64,000 bases of DNA from Sinosporangium album (lineage in GTDB: Bacteria; Actinomycetota; Actinomycetes; Streptosporangiales; Streptosporangiaceae): contig NZ_FNCN01000024.1 of the NCBI RefSeq assembly GCF_900100605.1, positions 1 through 64,000 on the forward strand, in the 5' to 3' direction. A program made the translations under genes and the position numbers. The notes below the pieces were generated by a model, which had not been told where the DNA came from, did no database searches, and saw only the letters and a program-made list of their open reading frames with translations. This document shows, piece after piece, positions 24,556-32,779 of this stretch (position 1 is the first letter of the stretch; the number at the start of each line of letters is the position of its first letter).

Positions 24556-24610
24556 AGTACCGGATTTGAGGATGTAGTCCAGAGTTTGAACCGGCCCCCT
24601 TGGGCGTCTT

Positions 24611-25417
24611 TCAGAGAACGCGGTCGCCTGGATCCGCGGCGCCCGCCCCTGAGGTGTCGCTGGGCTCCCGAGACGACTCGTGCAGTACCGCAAGGCCTTC
24701 GAGCGCCAACCCGATGTCGAGGGCATCCTGCACCGCCTTCTTGAGCGGGCGTGTGAACAGATGCCTGGTGTAGCGCAATACCAGCGGGTTCTTCTCCCTG
24801 AACGAGGCAGCGAGCTCCTGAGCTCGTGGGAGCAGGTCCTCGCGAGGCATGAGTTCGTTGACCAGGCCGAGGTCCAGTGCCTGCTGTGCGGACAGCACCT
24901 CGCCCGTGAGCAGGAAATGCCTGGCCCGGTTGAGGCCCATGAGAAGCGGGAAGACGATGCTGACCGCGTCCCCCGGAACCATGTTGGAGTCGGGGAAGTG
25001 GAAGTCCCGGAACAGCCCTTCGGGAGAGCTGAGGACGATATCGGCGAGCAGCGGTATCTCCGGGTGGTGGTAAACCGGTCCGTTGATACAGGCGATGACC
25101 AGGGTGTCGATGCTGAGCAGGGCCTCCACGAGGGCAAGGCCGTTCCGCATGCGGAACGACCATTCCTCCGCCGATCTGCGGTAGAAGCCCTCGTCGCTGG
25201 GCGCCGGCCCGGAGAACAACTCACCGGTGCCACGGATGATCACGACACGGTTGTCCGGGTCGCCGGCGATCGCCCTGAACGCCTGAGGGAACTCGATGTT
25301 GCCGATGCGGCTCCAGATCAGGGAATCGCCTTCGGTGTGCAGAGTGACGTCGAGGACACCGTTCTCGCGCGTCATCTTCATCGTCTGGAACCGGTCGTGG
25401 TATTCGTCGAATCTCAT
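24611..25417 (-). CDS. Crotonase-fold protein, 6-oxocamphor-hydrolase-like
   Basis: The protein is 268 residues. It belongs to the enoyl-CoA hydratase/isomerase superfamily. The oxyanion-hole loops are near VVIIRGTGELFSGP and ACINGPVYHHPEIPLLADIV. It follows 6-oxocamphor hydrolase from memory along much of its length, including TLHTEGDSLIW, INGPVYHHPEIP, DFHFPDSNMVPGDAV (the conserved His and Asp), RHFLLTGEVLSAQQALDLGL and RRYAR-like LRYTRHLFTRPLKK. 6-Oxocamphor hydrolase cleaves a C-C bond in non-CoA beta-diketones by a retro-Claisen step. This gene would do so on an unknown diketone. It overlaps the NifU-like gene upstream by 4 bp in a four-gene minus-strand operon. Confidence 0.75.
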   Translation of the reverse strand: MRFDEYHDRFQTMKMTRENGVLDVTLHTEGDSLIWSRIGNIEFPQAFRAIAGDPDNRVVIIRGTGELFSGPAPSDEGFYRRSAEEWSFRMRNGLALVEALLSIDTLVIACINGPVYHHPEIPLLADIVLSSPEGLFRDFHFPDSNMVPGDAVSIVFPLLMGLNRARHFLLTGEVLSAQQALDLGLVNELMPREDLLPRAQELAASFREKNPLVLRYTRHLFTRPLKKAVQDALDIGLALEGLAVLHESSREPSDTSGAGAADPGDRVL

Positions 25418-25737
25418 GGCGTCTGCACCGGTCGGTTGAAGGGCGTGAGTTCAAGCATCGATGCGATGCGATCGAGAGCGAACCGCGAGTCGCGCACCTG
25501 CGGTGCCCGGACCTCCTTCACTCCGGGCACCTGCAGCAGGGTCTCTCGTACGGCCGACACGTAGGTCAGCGCTTGTGCGGGGCAGTGCTCACAGGCCGCG
25601 TGAAAAGTAACGTGGACCGTTCCATCCTGCACATCGGCGATCGTGACGTCTCCACCGTGCCCGCCCAGACGCCGACGAATCGACGACAATGCCTGCTCGG
25701 CCTCCTGCCACGTGCGATCATCGGTGGATTCGGTCAC
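25414..25737 (-). CDS. NifU-like domain protein
   Basis: The protein is 107 residues. It is a single NifU C-terminal-type domain: LSSIRRRLGGHGGDVTIADV, then VHVTFHAACEHCPAQALTYV with the C-x-x-C motif, and LLQVPGVKEVRAPQ. Such domains carry or transfer a [4Fe-4S] cluster. It overlaps the amidohydrolase gene upstream and the crotonase gene downstream by 4 bp each, so it is a true member of this catabolic operon. No iron-sulfur enzyme is obvious in the operon, so its client is unknown. Similar small NifU-like proteins occur beside amidohydrolase genes in other actinobacterial catabolic clusters, but I cannot verify this here. Confidence 0.85.
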   Translation of the reverse strand: MTESTDDRTWQEAEQALSSIRRRLGGHGGDVTIADVQDGTVHVTFHAACEHCPAQALTYVSAVRETLLQVPGVKEVRAPQVRDSRFALDRIASMLELTPFNRPVQTP

Positions 25738-26741
25738 GCGCGCCTCCAGGTTCGCTTGTCGCCCTCGACGGAGAGCTCTACGCCCAGGGCCTCGGCGAAG
25801 TTGAGCCCGAGAATGCGGGCGCGGCCTTCGTCGGTCAGCTCCGGGTATCCGTACCCTTCCTGCAGATCCTCGGGAATCTGGATCGTCGACAGCACGTCGA
25901 TGTAGAGCTGGACATTCGGGTGGACGAACGCGTCGGTGCCGTAGCAGAGGCGCTTGTCGCCGATGTAGTACAGCGCCTTTCCGAACATCTCGTAGACGCG
26001 GCGCGGCTGCTGGAAGTAGGTGTTGAACAGCGGCGACAGGATCGAGTAGACGTTCGGGAACCGCTCCGCCACGTCGATCATGTCGTCGAAGTGCACGCCG
26101 CCGAGGTGGTGCACACCGAACTTCAAGTCGGGGAAGTCGTAGGCGGCCAGCTGGAGGTCACCCGGGTGCAGGTCCTCGATCTGCGCGTGGGCGAGCGGGA
26201 AGCCCTTGTGGAACTGGACCAGTTTGATGCCCAGCTCCATCGCCTTTTCGTAGAGGGGGTAGGCGAGCTTGCGGTCGTCGGCACGCCACGCGTGTCCGGG
26301 GCGCTGGGCCTGGTAGAACTTGATGCTGACCGCGCCCATCTCCTCGACCTGGCGCGTCATCTCGTCCAGGGCCCCTCGCAGTCCCTGGTAGAGCGGGTCG
26401 ACGCCTCCGCAGAAGAGGAACCTGTCCGGGTTCGACTGAGCGAGCTCGTGGTTCGTCCGGGCAGGTGACACACCGTCCCGCCACAGGGCGAACAGCGGAA
26501 TCGTCTGCGCCATGGCGAAATCGGTGTCGGACTTGTCCCACAGGACCTCGTTGGCCCAGGCGATGTCCGGCGGCCCGTCAGTGAACGAATCGTTGATCGG
26601 GACGGCCTTCTTCGGGGACCGCGCGTGCATGCGCCTGAGCCGCTGAGTGAGGATCTTGCCGTCGTCGTGAACTCTGAATTCGGCCCGGTGGTCGGTCATG
26701 TGGACAACCGAATCGAAAACGATCATGCCGTTCTTCAACAT
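25734..26741 (-). CDS. Amidohydrolase-2 family metal-dependent hydrolase/decarboxylase
   Basis: The protein is 335 residues. The fold is the TIM-barrel amidohydrolase-2 (ACMSD-like) type. Recognisable parts are MIVFDSVVHMTDH (normally D-x-H-x-H), GGVDPLYQGLRGALDEMTRQ, AVSIKFYQAQRPGHAWRADD, GIKLVQFHKGF, KFGVHHLGGVHFDDMIDVAE and LCYGTDAFVHP with the late Asp. The N-terminal metal motif is altered (SVVHMTDH), so metal binding may differ from standard members. These enzymes decarboxylate or hydrolyse ring-cleavage products. It heads the four-gene run 26741-24611 by ATGA overlaps. Confidence 0.82.
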   Translation of the reverse strand: MLKNGMIVFDSVVHMTDHRAEFRVHDDGKILTQRLRRMHARSPKKAVPINDSFTDGPPDIAWANEVLWDKSDTDFAMAQTIPLFALWRDGVSPARTNHELAQSNPDRFLFCGGVDPLYQGLRGALDEMTRQVEEMGAVSIKFYQAQRPGHAWRADDRKLAYPLYEKAMELGIKLVQFHKGFPLAHAQIEDLHPGDLQLAAYDFPDLKFGVHHLGGVHFDDMIDVAERFPNVYSILSPLFNTYFQQPRRVYEMFGKALYYIGDKRLCYGTDAFVHPNVQLYIDVLSTIQIPEDLQEGYGYPELTDEGRARILGLNFAEALGVELSVEGDKRTWRRA

Positions 26742-26869
26742 TCACCTCTGTTGTCGAGAGAGACGTTTCCCTGAGAGTAGGTCTGGTCGTGCTGTTCGAA
26801 CCCCGCGGGCAGGTGTTCCGGCCCGCGGGTGAGTGGCGGGATATCCGTCGGCTATGCGCCGGGCGGTGG

Positions 26870-27742
26870 TTACGTGGCGGTCGGTTTCGCGAACGGGTTC
26901 GCCGCCCGCGCCGATTTGCCCTCCACCAGCGCGAGCCGGTGGGCCTCCCGAATCACGGGAAGAACGCTCGCTGGGTTCGTCACGATGTTGCCGTGAGTAG
27001 GGGCCATCATCCGGATCGGATGGGTGGCCAAAATCTGTTCCAGCTCTTCGAAGTACGGTTCGCTCGACAGGAACCGCGTCCAGTACAGGGCCGTACGGGT
27101 GACGAACGTCGCCTGGTCCAGTGTGGGTTCGACGTCGAGCTCTGTTGAGGTCAGCAGACATTCCCCGGGTAGGTGGAACGTGTCGTCGTCCTCATCGTCG
27201 GGGTCATCCGGCGGGGGATGGTGGGTGTAGGCGATTCCATCGGCCGTGAAGAGCGTCTGCGTGCGCGCCTCATAACCCCACACCGTGTTGGGGATGTCCC
27301 TGATCACGGCCGGCATCACCTTAAAGGAGTAGCCGTCTCCAAGGTCGATCACATGGCCGATCGGAAGCTCATGGAAACGATCGGCGTACTCCGGCAGGTA
27401 GAGGTGGTAGTCGCGGACGTCGCCACCGACCCGGAGGTTCGGATAGCGCTCGAACAGCGCCTCAAGGTCGCCGGAGTGCGGCAGTTCCGGGTGGCTCGGG
27501 ATGACCCAGTCCAGAGGACGGTCCCCAAGCGCCTGATCGAGGCCGGCGTGAAGGTCCGAGTTGAGACTCGGGAATCCGACGTCGTACAGCAGGGTGGCGT
27601 CCGACCCGACGATGAGGAACTGAGAGGCGTGAAGGTGGGCCCGGACCCCGTCGAACACGGGTCCGGTGGGAACACATTGGGGCAGCCACCAGAAGCCAGG
27701 CTCAAGTTCTCGGGGTGGGATGGCGCTGATCTGATCGGACAT
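26870..27742 (-). CDS. Flavodiiron-like MBL-fold protein (metal site partly kept)
   Basis: The protein is 290 residues from ATG 27742. It has the metallo-beta-lactamase/flavodiiron (ODP) layout: LIVGSDATLLYDVGFP, then DWVIPSHPELPHSGD, where flavodiiron proteins have H-x-E-x-D-H. Here His84, Glu86 and His89 are kept and the Asp is Pro88. The next ligand His is replaced (VIRDIPN); Asp168 (LFTADGIA) and His250 (APTHGNI) are kept. No flavodoxin domain follows. An acidic insert (DDPDDEDDD) lies near 180-187. It overlaps the upstream paralogue by 1 bp (TGATG), so the two are co-translated. Confidence 0.75.
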   Translation of the reverse strand: MSDQISAIPPRELEPGFWWLPQCVPTGPVFDGVRAHLHASQFLIVGSDATLLYDVGFPSLNSDLHAGLDQALGDRPLDWVIPSHPELPHSGDLEALFERYPNLRVGGDVRDYHLYLPEYADRFHELPIGHVIDLGDGYSFKVMPAVIRDIPNTVWGYEARTQTLFTADGIAYTHHPPPDDPDDEDDDTFHLPGECLLTSTELDVEPTLDQATFVTRTALYWTRFLSSEPYFEELEQILATHPIRMMAPTHGNIVTNPASVLPVIREAHRLALVEGKSARAANPFAKPTAT

Positions 27743-28608
27743 CACTGATGTGCACCTCTTGTGAGAGACCCTTCGTCCAACCGTGAGAGCGCGGACTGGA
27801 TCGCCTCGTATGCCGCAGCAACGTGCTCCGCGCCCTCGATGACCCGTCCGTGAGTAGGGCAGATTCGGTTGACGGTGCGTTCGCCGAACAGCTTTTCGAG
27901 ATCGGAACGGACAGGTGCCAGGGCGGCGCCTTCCAGCCACCAGAACTTCGCCAGGAGGTGGTCGTCGACCGCCGTCGGGTCCGACCAGATCTTGGACGGC
28001 TCCGAACAGGGCAGACGAGCTTCCTCGAACGTGTCGGCGAGGAGGTGGTCAAAGGAGTCCGACGTGAACAGCGAGCCGGTCTCGGCGTCATAGAACCAGA
28101 AGGTCGACAGAACACGAAGCATCGGTGCCAACACGATGAGTTCGCGGTCGTCGCCGATCGGGATCGCAGAGCCATTGGGCATGCGGGACATCTGGACGAA
28201 CCCGCTGTGCCCCCCGGACTTCACAGAGGCCAGGGATTCGAAGCCGTCGAAGAGGTTCGGAATGCCGCCGGCGACAAGCCTTTCAATGGGAAAGGATCGG
28301 CCGACGGAATCGATGGCACCGATGACATCTCGCTCGGCACGGGTAAGGCAGATGTTGATCGAAGTGTCTGATGGAACGAGGTCCAGCAGCTGCGAGGCGA
28401 CGAGTTCGCCTTGGTAGCGCGGACCAGGATCGATGAGTGTTGTTCTGTCAGGGGTGACGATTGCGTAGGCGTTGGTCGCCTGCCAACCGGTCGTGTGCTT
28501 CGGGAGCCACGAAACACGCCCGTCGGCCTGGAACGCCGAGCCCATGGCGTACAGCGACTCCGGGACGAGCGGCACGGGCGGCGTCGCGGGTTTCTCTTCG
28601 CGGGGCAT
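27742..28608 (-). CDS. Flavodiiron-like MBL-fold protein (metal site mostly lost)
   Basis: The protein is 288 residues from ATG 28608, the ATG nearest the operator. It is collinear with the paralogue downstream: NAYAIVTPDRTTLIDPGPRY, ICLTRAERDVIGAID, IVLAPMLRVLSTFWFYDAET, SLFTSDSFDH and CPTHGRVIEGA. Against the flavodiiron pattern H-x-E-x-D-H the residues are Arg90, Glu92, Asp94 and Val95, and the next His is Arg165. Asp184 and His253 remain. It probably cannot hold a normal di-iron centre and may be a structural partner of the downstream protein. Operator site 3 lies 15 bp upstream of the start. Confidence 0.7.
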   Translation of the reverse strand: MPREEKPATPPVPLVPESLYAMGSAFQADGRVSWLPKHTTGWQATNAYAIVTPDRTTLIDPGPRYQGELVASQLLDLVPSDTSINICLTRAERDVIGAIDSVGRSFPIERLVAGGIPNLFDGFESLASVKSGGHSGFVQMSRMPNGSAIPIGDDRELIVLAPMLRVLSTFWFYDAETGSLFTSDSFDHLLADTFEEARLPCSEPSKIWSDPTAVDDHLLAKFWWLEGAALAPVRSDLEKLFGERTVNRICPTHGRVIEGAEHVAAAYEAIQSALSRLDEGSLTRGAHQ

Positions 28609-28622
28609 GCCGGGAGCATACT

Positions 28623-28635
28623 CTATGAAGTATAG
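28623..28635. promoter_or_regulatory. Operator site 3 (CTATGAAGTATAG)
   Basis: Reverse complement CTATACTTCATAG, a near-perfect palindrome with CTAT/ATAG arms. It sits immediately before the MBL-pair operon and matches the other five sites. Confidence 0.7.
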
Positions 28636-28639
28636 ATTC

Positions 28640-29460
28640 GAAAGGGTATGAATCCGCGTGTCCCCCCGAGGCGCCTTCCGGCGCGGTCTTGGGGGACCGG
28701 CAAGGTTTCGGTCTGGCGGCCAAGGGTGAAAAAGCGCGTTCCAGGTGGCCCATTCCCTGAATGCCCTGTATCGACAGCGTAAACACCTTGTAACCCAGGT
28801 GGGACAGATCACCCTCTTTGCGCTGTCCGGGCCGCTGGCTCGGGGGTCGAGACCGGGACCGCCGTCCCCGGTCGCCTGGCGTCGGGCGCAGCGGCACCGA
28901 GGCGGTGCGCCGCTGGGCCATCACAGGCGATCATGCGCCCAAGTGCTGATAAGGCACTCAAGCGCGCAACAAGGCGCGCAAAGGCGCTACGTTCCTCTCC
29001 GTGTTAGCCTGCCAAAAACAGGCACTACTACGATAAAAAGCAAGCTGAGGGCAGGAAAGGCAACATTGCCCTCCTCGATCTGGCTCCCCGTCGGCCGACG
29101 TCATCCACGTCATGCGCCGCGACCGCAACCCCCACCAACACGCCGGTAAGCCGCTCCGCTGATGACCTTGGCCGCTTGATAAACCCACAGGGACACCCTC
29201 CCGAGAGCAGTGCATCCACACCCCCGGATCGCTGCGCCGGCTCCCTCCGCCGCTCATCCGTACGGCACCGCCACGTCGATCGCTTGCGCAGTCGGTTGCG
29301 CGGCGCCGGTCCAGACTGCCCGACGGCATGCCGCGTCACCAGCTCAAACAGTGCTTCCGCAGGCCGCTAGCCGAATCGACGCACTGGCGAAGCCGCCCAC
29401 ATGTGAAGTATGTGAAATCCAGCCTTGACGATGCTGGCGAGTCACAGCCATACTCCCCCT
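28640..29460. other. Divergent intergenic region, no gene supported
   Basis: About 820 bp between the minus-strand catabolic operon and the plus-strand transporter operon. A hairpin-forming stretch (gtccccccgaggcgcc with ggcgcggtcttgggggac) lies at about 28661-28700. The short open frames have no domain and skewed Arg/Pro content. Confidence 0.55.
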
Positions 29461-29473
29461 CTATAGTCCATAT
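29461..29473. promoter_or_regulatory. Operator site 4 (CTATAGTCCATAT)
   Basis: Matches the consensus except for the last base. It lies 38 bp upstream of the cupin start, at the head of the six-gene transporter operon. An adjacent pair of tgtacagcga-type repeats (29474-29495) could belong to the promoter. Confidence 0.6.
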
Positions 29474-29511
29474 TGTACAGCGATGTACAGCGACGGTGAG
29501 GTGACTACGGC

Positions 29512-29931
29512 GTGCAAGAAGAGAAGGGGACCCCGCGGCTGTTCGCGTGGGCCGACCAAGTTGCGGGTCTGAGCTGGACCGGGCTCCACCGCGATGACGA
29601 GTGGGGGTGGCACCGAGGACGCACGCCGGCGGTTGAGGTCACCAACGCACGCACCGGGGTCGTAGTGCTGCCCTTGGGGCAGGCCAGTCCTCCGCATGTC
29701 AAAGACGCGGATGTAGTGATCATCGGCCTTGACGGCGTCATCGACTTCCTCGTCGACGGTGAGAAGTTCCGGGTGGGGGAGCGCGACTTCCTCACCGTGC
29801 CGGCGGGATGCGTCTACTCCTACAAGAACGCTGGGATGGGCAACGCGTCATTCGTCGGGATCATCATACGAACGGACGCGTGGCCATCGACCAACCAGTA
29901 CCTCAATGAAGCAGGGGAGGTGGTCGCGTGA
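29512..29931 (+). CDS. Cupin-domain protein
   Basis: The protein is 139 residues from GTG 29512. It has a small cupin barrel: RTGVVVLPLGQASPPHVKDA (motif 1 region with one His), VVIIGLDGVIDFLVDGEKFR and VGERDFLTVPAGCVYSYKNA (motif 2). Only some of the usual metal-binding His residues are present, so it may be a sensor or an isomerase rather than a dioxygenase. It is the first gene of an operon with the ABC transporter, the cyclase and the ThDP enzyme, and overlaps the permease gene by 4 bp (GTGA). Confidence 0.75.
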   Translation: MQEEKGTPRLFAWADQVAGLSWTGLHRDDEWGWHRGRTPAVEVTNARTGVVVLPLGQASPPHVKDADVVIIGLDGVIDFLVDGEKFRVGERDFLTVPAGCVYSYKNAGMGNASFVGIIIRTDAWPSTNQYLNEAGEVVA

Positions 29932-30788
29932 GCAGTGTTCTCGCGTCCGAATCCAAGAGCGACTCCGAGCAGAAGGCACCGCCCAGCCGCGGTCGTGCCC
30001 GCAAACGGGGGAAAGAACTCTCAGGCATTCGGCTCAGAGCCGGTCAGATCTTGGTCTTCGTCGTTTTCCTGGCCGCCTGGGAATTCGCCGTCAGCATGGG
30101 GCTGGTCGGTGAGGTTCTGGTCAGCCGACCGCTCAAGGTCTGGGACAAGCTCGTGGAGCTCGCCATGAGCGAGCGGCTCTACAGTGCGGCCTGGGTGACC
30201 ACGAAGGAGATCCTGGTCGGCCTGGTCCTTGGAACCGTGCTGGGAGTGGCGTGCGGACTGGTGTTCGCGCTCAAGCCCAATATCTACAAGCTGTTCCAGC
30301 CCTTCGTGACCACGATCTACACCGTGCCGCGGACCGCCCTCGTGGGGTTGTTCGTGATCTGGTTCGGGCTGGGCGAGATGTCGAAGATCGTGCTGGTCGT
30401 TTCGCTGGTCTTCTTCTCGATGCTGTTCAACTCGTACTCCGGCATCGCGAACGTCGATCGCAACCTCGTCAACGCCGTCCGGCTCATGGGCGGTGGAAAC
30501 GCGGACGTCGTACGCCACGTGTATCTGCCGTCGGCGGTGCCGTGGATTTTCGCGGGCCTGCGCATCAGCCTGATCTTCGCGCTCACCGGAGCGATCGTGG
30601 GCGAGATGCTGGCATCGCGGAACGGCCTCGGATTCCTCCTCCAGGGATACGCCGCACTCTTCGACTCAGCGGGCGTCTTCGCCGTCCTCGTGATCGTTGC
30701 GATCTTCGCGAACTGCCTCTCGGCGGTGCTCAACATATGTGAGCGACTGATGATCCGGTGGAAGGACGATGGACCCGCGTCCACGTGA
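29928..30788 (+). CDS. ABC transporter permease (SsuC/TauC-like)
   Basis: The protein is 286 residues. It has about six transmembrane segments after a charged, Lys/Arg-rich N-terminal tail of about 35 residues. The permease signature lies in ANVDRNLVNAVRLMGGGNAD through VYLPSAVPWIFAGLRISLIF (EAA-type loop). Related proteins belong to the nitrate/sulfonate/taurine importer family. With the ATPase at 30769 and the lipoprotein at 31717 it forms a complete importer, probably for the organic substrate of this island. It overlaps the cupin gene and the ATPase gene. Confidence 0.92.
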   Translation: MSSVLASESKSDSEQKAPPSRGRARKRGKELSGIRLRAGQILVFVVFLAAWEFAVSMGLVGEVLVSRPLKVWDKLVELAMSERLYSAAWVTTKEILVGLVLGTVLGVACGLVFALKPNIYKLFQPFVTTIYTVPRTALVGLFVIWFGLGEMSKIVLVVSLVFFSMLFNSYSGIANVDRNLVNAVRLMGGGNADVVRHVYLPSAVPWIFAGLRISLIFALTGAIVGEMLASRNGLGFLLQGYAALFDSAGVFAVLVIVAIFANCLSAVLNICERLMIRWKDDGPAST

Positions 30789-31656
30789 GTCTCCATCGGT
30801 CGATCGAGCGGCAGCTCGGCCTGTCACGCCACCTCCAAGCGATCAGGATCTCTCCATGAATGCATCAGTACCCGCCGTTGAGACCCGACAGCGCGCCGAC
30901 GTCCCTTCGAATGTGATCGAGCTTGAGCGACTCTCGCTCACTGTCGACAGAAAGTCGGGGGAACCACTGGAAATCCTCCGGGACGTAACCCTGGAGATCG
31001 GCCAAGGCGAGTTCGTCTGCGTCGTCGGGCCAAGCGGATGCGGCAAAAGCACTATCCTCAACGCGGTTGCCGGCATCAGCCTCGCCGGACGCTGGTCGGG
31101 TGGCGTCCGCGTGTATGGCGAGGAGAGTCGGACATTCGACTCCCGCATCGGCTACATGGTCCAGCACGACACCCTGCTTCCATGGCGCACCGCCCGTGAG
31201 AACGTGGCCCTCGGCGGGCAGCTCTCCGGCCGGTCGGGGGTCGACGCCGACAAGCTTCTCGCGCAGGTGGGCCTGGGCGGTTTCGAGAAGTCCTATCCGC
31301 ACCAGCTCTCGGGGGGAATGCGCAAGCGAGCGCAGCTGGCCCGGATCCTGGCGCAGAACACCTCGACGATCCTGATGGACGAGCCATTTGGCGCTCTTGA
31401 CTATCTCACGAAGATCGAGATGCAGCAACTGCTCCTTCAACAGGTCGGTGAGGAGAAGTCGGTTCTATTCGTGACGCATGACCTCACCGAGGCCATCACC
31501 CTCGCTGATCGCATCATTGTCATCGGACCGCGGCCCGGCACGGTCGTCGACGTTGTGCCGGTCAATCTCCCACGACCTCGCCGTCATGACGAAGTCATTG
31601 ACGATCCGCAGTTCCGCATCCTCTATGACCGCCTGTGGTCGCAACTCAAGCACTGA
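30769..31656 (+). CDS. ABC transporter ATP-binding protein (SsuB/TauB-like)
   Basis: The protein is 295 residues from ATG 30769, which follows ggaagga; the conserved part begins after a second ATG at 30856, so the start is uncertain by 29 codons. It has Walker A GPSGCGKST, Q-loop YMVQHDTLLPWR, signature LSGGMRKRAQLARI, Walker B STILMDEPFGALD and the H-loop FVTHDLTEAI. It energises the importer with the permease at 29928. The subfamily call rests on the partner genes and on the DTLLPWRTARENV segment. Confidence 0.93.
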   Translation: MDPRPRESPSVDRAAARPVTPPPSDQDLSMNASVPAVETRQRADVPSNVIELERLSLTVDRKSGEPLEILRDVTLEIGQGEFVCVVGPSGCGKSTILNAVAGISLAGRWSGGVRVYGEESRTFDSRIGYMVQHDTLLPWRTARENVALGGQLSGRSGVDADKLLAQVGLGGFEKSYPHQLSGGMRKRAQLARILAQNTSTILMDEPFGALDYLTKIEMQQLLLQQVGEEKSVLFVTHDLTEAITLADRIIVIGPRPGTVVDVVPVNLPRPRRHDEVIDDPQFRILYDRLWSQLKH

Positions 31657-31716
31657 ATCCGGCGATGCAGCCGCGGATATCCGTCAGAACTCAGCGAAGG
31701 TAGTTGGAGAAAGCAT

Positions 31717-32700
31717 ATGAAGACCATGGCGTTAAAGGCTGCTCGGATCGCCGTCGTGATCGCGGCGGCGGCATCCCTTGCAGCCTGCGGTTCGAGCGAT
31801 TCGACGGCCGACGACGGACTCGACACCGTCAAGATCGGGCAGTTTCCCGGCATCGTGACGAATTCGCAGGTCTGGCTGGGCGGAGATGAGTTCTACGGCA
31901 CCTTCAAGAAGCACGGACTGAAGGTCGAGATCGTCCCTGGCAGCCCGCAGATCAGCACGGCTCAACTGGTTTCCGGTGAAGTCGACATCGTCGCCAGCAA
32001 CGCGCTGTCGGTCTACTCCCTTCGTGACAAGGGCGAGAACGTCAAGTTGCTGAGCAAGCTGTCGACGAACCTCCAGATCATGCTTGCACGCTCCGATCAG
32101 AAGATCGAACCCGGCGATTTCGCGGCGCTGAAGGGCAAGCGCATCGGAGTGCTGGGCCTCAACAACCAGGCGACCGTGCAGGCCATGCTCGTCGGCCACG
32201 GTGTCGATCCATCGTCGATCACGTTCACCATCGTCCCCGATGACCCGACGGGCCGTTCGCTGCTGAAGGCGAAGGAATTCGACTTCTACGTCACGATCGA
32301 GCCGGGTGCCTCGGCAGCCGTCACCGAAGGTTTCGCCCGGGTGTGGATGGACTTCCGAACGCCTGCCGCGGGAGACCTTCAGAAGCAGCCCAACGTCATG
32401 CTCTTCGCGAAGAGCAGCTGGCTTGATCAGAACAAGGATGTGGCGAAGCGGGTCCAGCAGGCGGTCCAGGAGACCATCGACACCGCGAAGGCGGACCCCA
32501 CGAAGGCGGTCGACCTGATCGTCAAGGGACTGCCTGACGGTGACACGGCCGCGATCCGCCGACTCGCCCCCGAAGAGATCAAGACATGGGCGGGGCCGGT
32601 GACCCAGGAGGACATCACGCTGCTCAACCAGATTTATGTGAAGGCAGCGAAGCTCGCCAAGAAGGACGAGAAGTTCGAAGAGATCGTCTGGCAGCCCTAA
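31717..32700 (+). CDS. ABC transporter substrate-binding lipoprotein (NMT1-like)
   Basis: The protein is 327 residues. It has a lipoprotein signal peptide with lipobox LAAC (Cys24) followed by GSSDSTADDG. The mature part is a two-lobe binding protein of the NitT/TauT (NMT1/THI5) group: VKIGQFPGIVTNSQVWLGG, GSPQISTAQLVSGEVDIVAS, LKGKRIGVLGLNNQATVQAM, and DFYVTIEPGASAAVTEG. Ligands in this group include sulfonates, nitrate, pyrimidines and aromatic acids, so the ligand is not predictable here. It stands 60 bp after the ATPase gene with its own ribosome binding site. Confidence 0.92.
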   Translation: MKTMALKAARIAVVIAAAASLAACGSSDSTADDGLDTVKIGQFPGIVTNSQVWLGGDEFYGTFKKHGLKVEIVPGSPQISTAQLVSGEVDIVASNALSVYSLRDKGENVKLLSKLSTNLQIMLARSDQKIEPGDFAALKGKRIGVLGLNNQATVQAMLVGHGVDPSSITFTIVPDDPTGRSLLKAKEFDFYVTIEPGASAAVTEGFARVWMDFRTPAAGDLQKQPNVMLFAKSSWLDQNKDVAKRVQQAVQETIDTAKADPTKAVDLIVKGLPDGDTAAIRRLAPEEIKTWAGPVTQEDITLLNQIYVKAAKLAKKDEKFEEIVWQP

Positions 32701-32779
32701 GGCCCCCGCACCAGCGGTATCCCTGTGGATGCCCGGGCCTCCGGGCGTCCACAGGGCCAATGACAGAACGGAAGCGTTC

